Shown here: piece after piece, positions 22,790 to 25,136 of the stretch
How positions within the stretch are numbered: position 1 is the first letter of the stretch
Layout: the number at the start of each line of letters is the position of its first letter
Source: CAYTYZ01 sp964448465
GTDB lineage: Bacteria; Patescibacteriota; Microgenomatia; UBA12405
Direction: 5' to 3'
Length of the DNA: 25,136 nt
Assembly: GCA_964448465.1 (NCBI GenBank)
Contig: CAYUVY010000012.1
Coordinates: 1-25,136 of the forward strand
Position numbers and translations under genes: made by a program
Notes under the pieces: generated by a model
What the model was told of the DNA's origin: nothing
The model's input: only the letters and a program-made list of their open reading frames with translations
The model's database searches: none

Positions 22790-23809
22790 ATGGTAGATTA
22801 TTTTGGTTTGGATGTGGGTCATGCGAACATACGCATTGCCAAGCTTGTTAAGAATGGAGAAGGCTTAGAACTGACGGCCTTGGGTGAAACTAAAAACCCG
22901 GCTAGTAATTGGGAAGAGGTAGGTAAAAAGGGTGAAGAAATGGTGGCTAGTGCTATAAAGCTGTTGATGTCTGATCTGAAGTTGACAACTAAACAGGTGG
23001 TCATGTCCTTGGGGGTGGACGATGTAATTGCCAGAATGGTGGAGTTACCTCCACTAAAAGACAACGAAATAAAAGATGCTTTACTGTTTGAAGCGGAGAC
23101 CTTTGTCCCTTATCCCATGGACCAAGTATCTTTGGATTACGAAGTAGTCGGTAACGATGATGGAAAGACTCAGGTGTTTGTAGTGGCTTCGAAAAATACT
23201 GTGATAGAACAATACATACAGTTGGCAAAGTTAGCGGGGTTGTCACCAATTGCACTGGAACCTGTGCCCGTAGCATTAAAAAGATCCATGGCCAGATTGG
23301 CTGACCCAAGTAAAACTGTGTTGTTAGTAGATATGGGGGAAAAATCAACTTTGTTGACAACAGTTTATAGAGGTAATGTGTATATGACACGAGCATTGCC
23401 AGTAGGTGGGGAGTCGCTAACACGGGCTATTTCATTATCTTTATCATTGGAAATGCCATCGGCGGAAGAATACAAAAAGGCCTATGGGTTGGATGAAAAA
23501 CAACTGGAAGGTAAAATAAAAGCAGCTTTATTGCCGGTAACTACCTCGATTTTTGAAGAAATTAGAAAGGCAATGGTCTTATTTAAAGAGCAATATAATG
23601 GGAATATAGACTTGATTATTTTGTCGGGTGGCGGGGCGGTGTTGCCAGAATTGGCCACAGAATTGACTAAGACTTTGGGGGTGGAGGCACAAATAGCGCA
23701 GCCATTTAGTAAGATAGTAACATCAAAATTAACTCTTCCTTTTTCTTTGGAAAGTAGTGGGAACGCATATGCCATGGTAATAGGGTTAGCACTTAGAGAA
23801 ATGGTTTAA
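22790..23809 (+). CDS. pilM: Type IV pilus assembly protein PilM
   Basis: PilM is an actin-like cytoplasmic protein that binds the N-terminus of PilN and links the platform to the motors. The 339-aa sequence has the ATPase phosphate-1 block FGLDVGHANIRIAKL at the start, the MVELPPLKDNEIKDAL segment, LLVDMGEKSTLLTTVYRG as phosphate-2 (near 180), LPVGGESLTRAI, and LIILSGGGAVLPELA (near 275), all as in PilM. pilN begins one base after its stop. Confidence 0.95.
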   Translation: MVDYFGLDVGHANIRIAKLVKNGEGLELTALGETKNPASNWEEVGKKGEEMVASAIKLLMSDLKLTTKQVVMSLGVDDVIARMVELPPLKDNEIKDALLFEAETFVPYPMDQVSLDYEVVGNDDGKTQVFVVASKNTVIEQYIQLAKLAGLSPIALEPVPVALKRSMARLADPSKTVLLVDMGEKSTLLTTVYRGNVYMTRALPVGGESLTRAISLSLSLEMPSAEEYKKAYGLDEKQLEGKIKAALLPVTTSIFEEIRKAMVLFKEQYNGNIDLIILSGGGAVLPELATELTKTLGVEAQIAQPFSKIVTSKLTLPFSLESSGNAYAMVIGLALREMV

Positions 23810-23810
23810 T

Positions 23811-24362
23811 ATGGCAAAAAGAAACGGAGTAAATTTATTACCTGACCAAGCTAGACTGCAAGTAAATATTATTCGCTTTGTGCGGCTAAATAAACTAATC
23901 ATGTTGATTGTAGGAGGTATTTGGCTTGGGATAAGTATAATTTTTATTGCCTTGACATTGTGGACCAATAGCCAATATTCGGTGGCAAAAAATAAATTAG
24001 CCAAGGCCGAAAATCAATTAAAAACTCAGTCAGAAACAGTAGAGACAACCATTAGTCTGCGAACAGAGGCAAAAAAAGTTGGTTCGGTCTTAAAATCAAG
24101 ATTTGAATATGCCAAAGCCTTTGTTTCTATGAAAAATTTATTTCCAGTTGGCGTGGAGGTAGTTCAGGTTGATTTGACCCAGCAAAAAAGTTTTTTGGTC
24201 AAAGGTAACGTAAGTAAATTTGTGGACATGGGTACTTTTGAAGATTTCGTGTACGACTTAAATGCGGGGAAGATTACAGATTTTAAGAAAATAAATATAA
24301 ATTCAATAGCTCTGACAGATAACGGTTGGAAATTTGATGCGGAGGTATTTTTGAATGACTGA
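23811..24362 (+). CDS. pilN: Type IV pilus assembly protein PilN
   Basis: 183 aa. It begins MAKRNGVNLLPDQARL; the NLLP motif in the cytoplasmic tail is the conserved PilM-binding site. One membrane helix (about 29-53) is followed by a coiled-coil stretch rich in Lys/Glu/Gln (KAENQLKTQSETVETTISLRT cut to ~55-85) and a small alpha/beta domain. Its length and layout are normal. The TGA stop overlaps the pilO start by 8 nt. Confidence 0.92.
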   Translation: MAKRNGVNLLPDQARLQVNIIRFVRLNKLIMLIVGGIWLGISIIFIALTLWTNSQYSVAKNKLAKAENQLKTQSETVETTISLRTEAKKVGSVLKSRFEYAKAFVSMKNLFPVGVEVVQVDLTQQKSFLVKGNVSKFVDMGTFEDFVYDLNAGKITDFKKININSIALTDNGWKFDAEVFLND

Positions 24363-25136
24363 AAAGGCTAGCTTACCAATTTTAAAATTTAAGGTTCAGA
24401 CTAGCAATAAGATTCTAGGATTGGATTGGAATACTGTTCGTCCATTTATGGGATCTTTGGTAGTTGTGATTTTATTTGTATCAAGCTTAATAATAATATT
24501 GATACCTAGATTTGGAAAGCTGAGCGAAGTAATTGGCGAGACTGGGAGTCTGAACCAAAAGACGAAGGATACAAACGAAAAATATAATTATCTTCGTGCA
24601 GTTGACGTAGAAGATTTAAGAAAAAATGCAGACTTAATCGGCAAGGCTTTGCCAGTGGACAAGAACTTGTACTTTTTAATTAAGGTAATGCAAAAGGTGG
24701 GCGAAGAAAATGGTTTTTTATTGGACCAGTTTAGTTTTTCACCGGGGGAAGTAAAAGATATTGGTCCGGGGAAAAGCGGAGTGACAAATTCTATTTCTCA
24801 AGTGCCAATTAGTGTGGTTGTGGTAGGTGAAAGAGATAAATATGTACAATATTTGCAAGCTATAGAGCGGGCCTTGCCGTTGATGAGTATTGGTAGCTTT
24901 CAAATTACAGGAACAGGACTTATTGCCAATATAAAAATGACTGTAGTTATCAATTTTTCTAGTTTGGCTAAACTACCTGAAACAAGTAAGATATCTTTGG
25001 CAGATCTTAAGTTGTCAGACCCGGAAAAGCAGTTGTTGGGACAACTGAAAGATTATAAAAGTGTGGACTTGTCTACAAGTGGGGATGGTACTACCCAGGC
25101 GTTTGTAGACTACCAAAGAGAAGATCCGTTTAGATA
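24355..25136 (+). CDS. pilO: Type IV pilus assembly protein PilO, 3' end beyond window
   Basis: ATG 24355 overlaps the end of pilN (ATGACTGA). The frame is open to the window end, giving 260 residues. An N-terminal cytoplasmic segment (to about 32) is followed by one membrane helix (GSLVVVILFVSSLIIILI, about 35-53), a coiled-coil stretch with LNQKTKDTNEKYNYLRAV, and a ferredoxin-like domain beginning ALPVDKNLYFLIKVMQKVGEENG, as in PilO. The last visible residues (DYQREDPFR) resemble a PilO/PilP-type C-terminal tail, so little is probably missing. It completes the PilM-N-O alignment complex. Confidence 0.85.
   Translation, partial: MTEKASLPILKFKVQTSNKILGLDWNTVRPFMGSLVVVILFVSSLIIILIPRFGKLSEVIGETGSLNQKTKDTNEKYNYLRAVDVEDLRKNADLIGKALPVDKNLYFLIKVMQKVGEENGFLLDQFSFSPGEVKDIGPGKSGVTNSISQVPISVVVVGERDKYVQYLQAIERALPLMSIGSFQITGTGLIANIKMTVVINFSSLAKLPETSKISLADLKLSDPEKQLLGQLKDYKSVDLSTSGDGTTQAFVDYQREDPFR

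Noticed and set aside
23001..23423. 140-codon minus-strand open frame inside pilM
   Set aside because: It overlaps conserved PilM blocks and shows no family features or start context.
1..25136. TGA recoded as an amino acid, as in some CPR lineages
   Set aside because: TGA ends several genes exactly where the next gene begins (15304-15306, 15732-15734, 24360-24362), so it is a stop.

Overview
The window looks like a piece of an AT-rich genome of a Candidate Phyla Radiation (Patescibacteria) bacterium, probably Microgenomates-like. The clues are a monoderm-type type IV pilus (T4P) locus with many small prepilins, compact housekeeping enzymes (a 159-aa Pth, a 207-aa HolB without a P-loop), Thr/Pro-linked Cys-rich surface proteins, and short palindromic repeats carried inside reading frames. 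TGA is used as a normal stop (pilN and several prepilins), so this is not a TGA-recoding lineage such as Gracilibacteria or Absconditabacteria. The taxonomic call is inference.

Left part (1-7422), mostly minus strand: a truncated hypothetical gene; a 66-aa basic protein with its own terminator; an ArsP/YraQ-type permease diverging from a YibE/F membrane protein; then a leftward housekeeping run of holB, fic, ligA, pth and tRNA-Ala(CGC). The 3' end of pth overlaps the tRNA by 10 nt. ligA is interrupted by 100 Ns, but identical 55-nt sequences flank the gap, and collapsing them restores one intact 654-aa ligase.

Right part (7443-25136), all plus strand: a T4P locus. It holds pilB, pilT and pilC (overlapping); a probable major pilin with its own promoter and a strong terminator; pilD; eight further prepilins, the last three resembling the GspH/GspI/GspJ order; a Thr/Pro-rich putative lipoprotein behind a near-consensus promoter; an assembly gap; a very large Cys-rich adhesin-like protein; a PilX/GspK-like protein; and pilM, pilN and pilO, the last running off the end. 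Together these encode the motor (PilB/PilT), platform (PilC, PilM-N-O), prepilin peptidase, fibre and a probable tip or surface adhesin.

Two themes cut across the genes. First, almost every gene that begins a transcription unit has a -10-like hexamer, often with an upstream TGn, ending only 5-9 nt before the start codon. This suggests leaderless mRNAs; only the 66-aa gene has a clear Shine-Dalgarno. Second, short palindromic elements lie in frame inside ligA, pilD and the pilX-like gene, and related elements lie between genes. The window contains no CRISPR array, transposase or phage gene that I can see.
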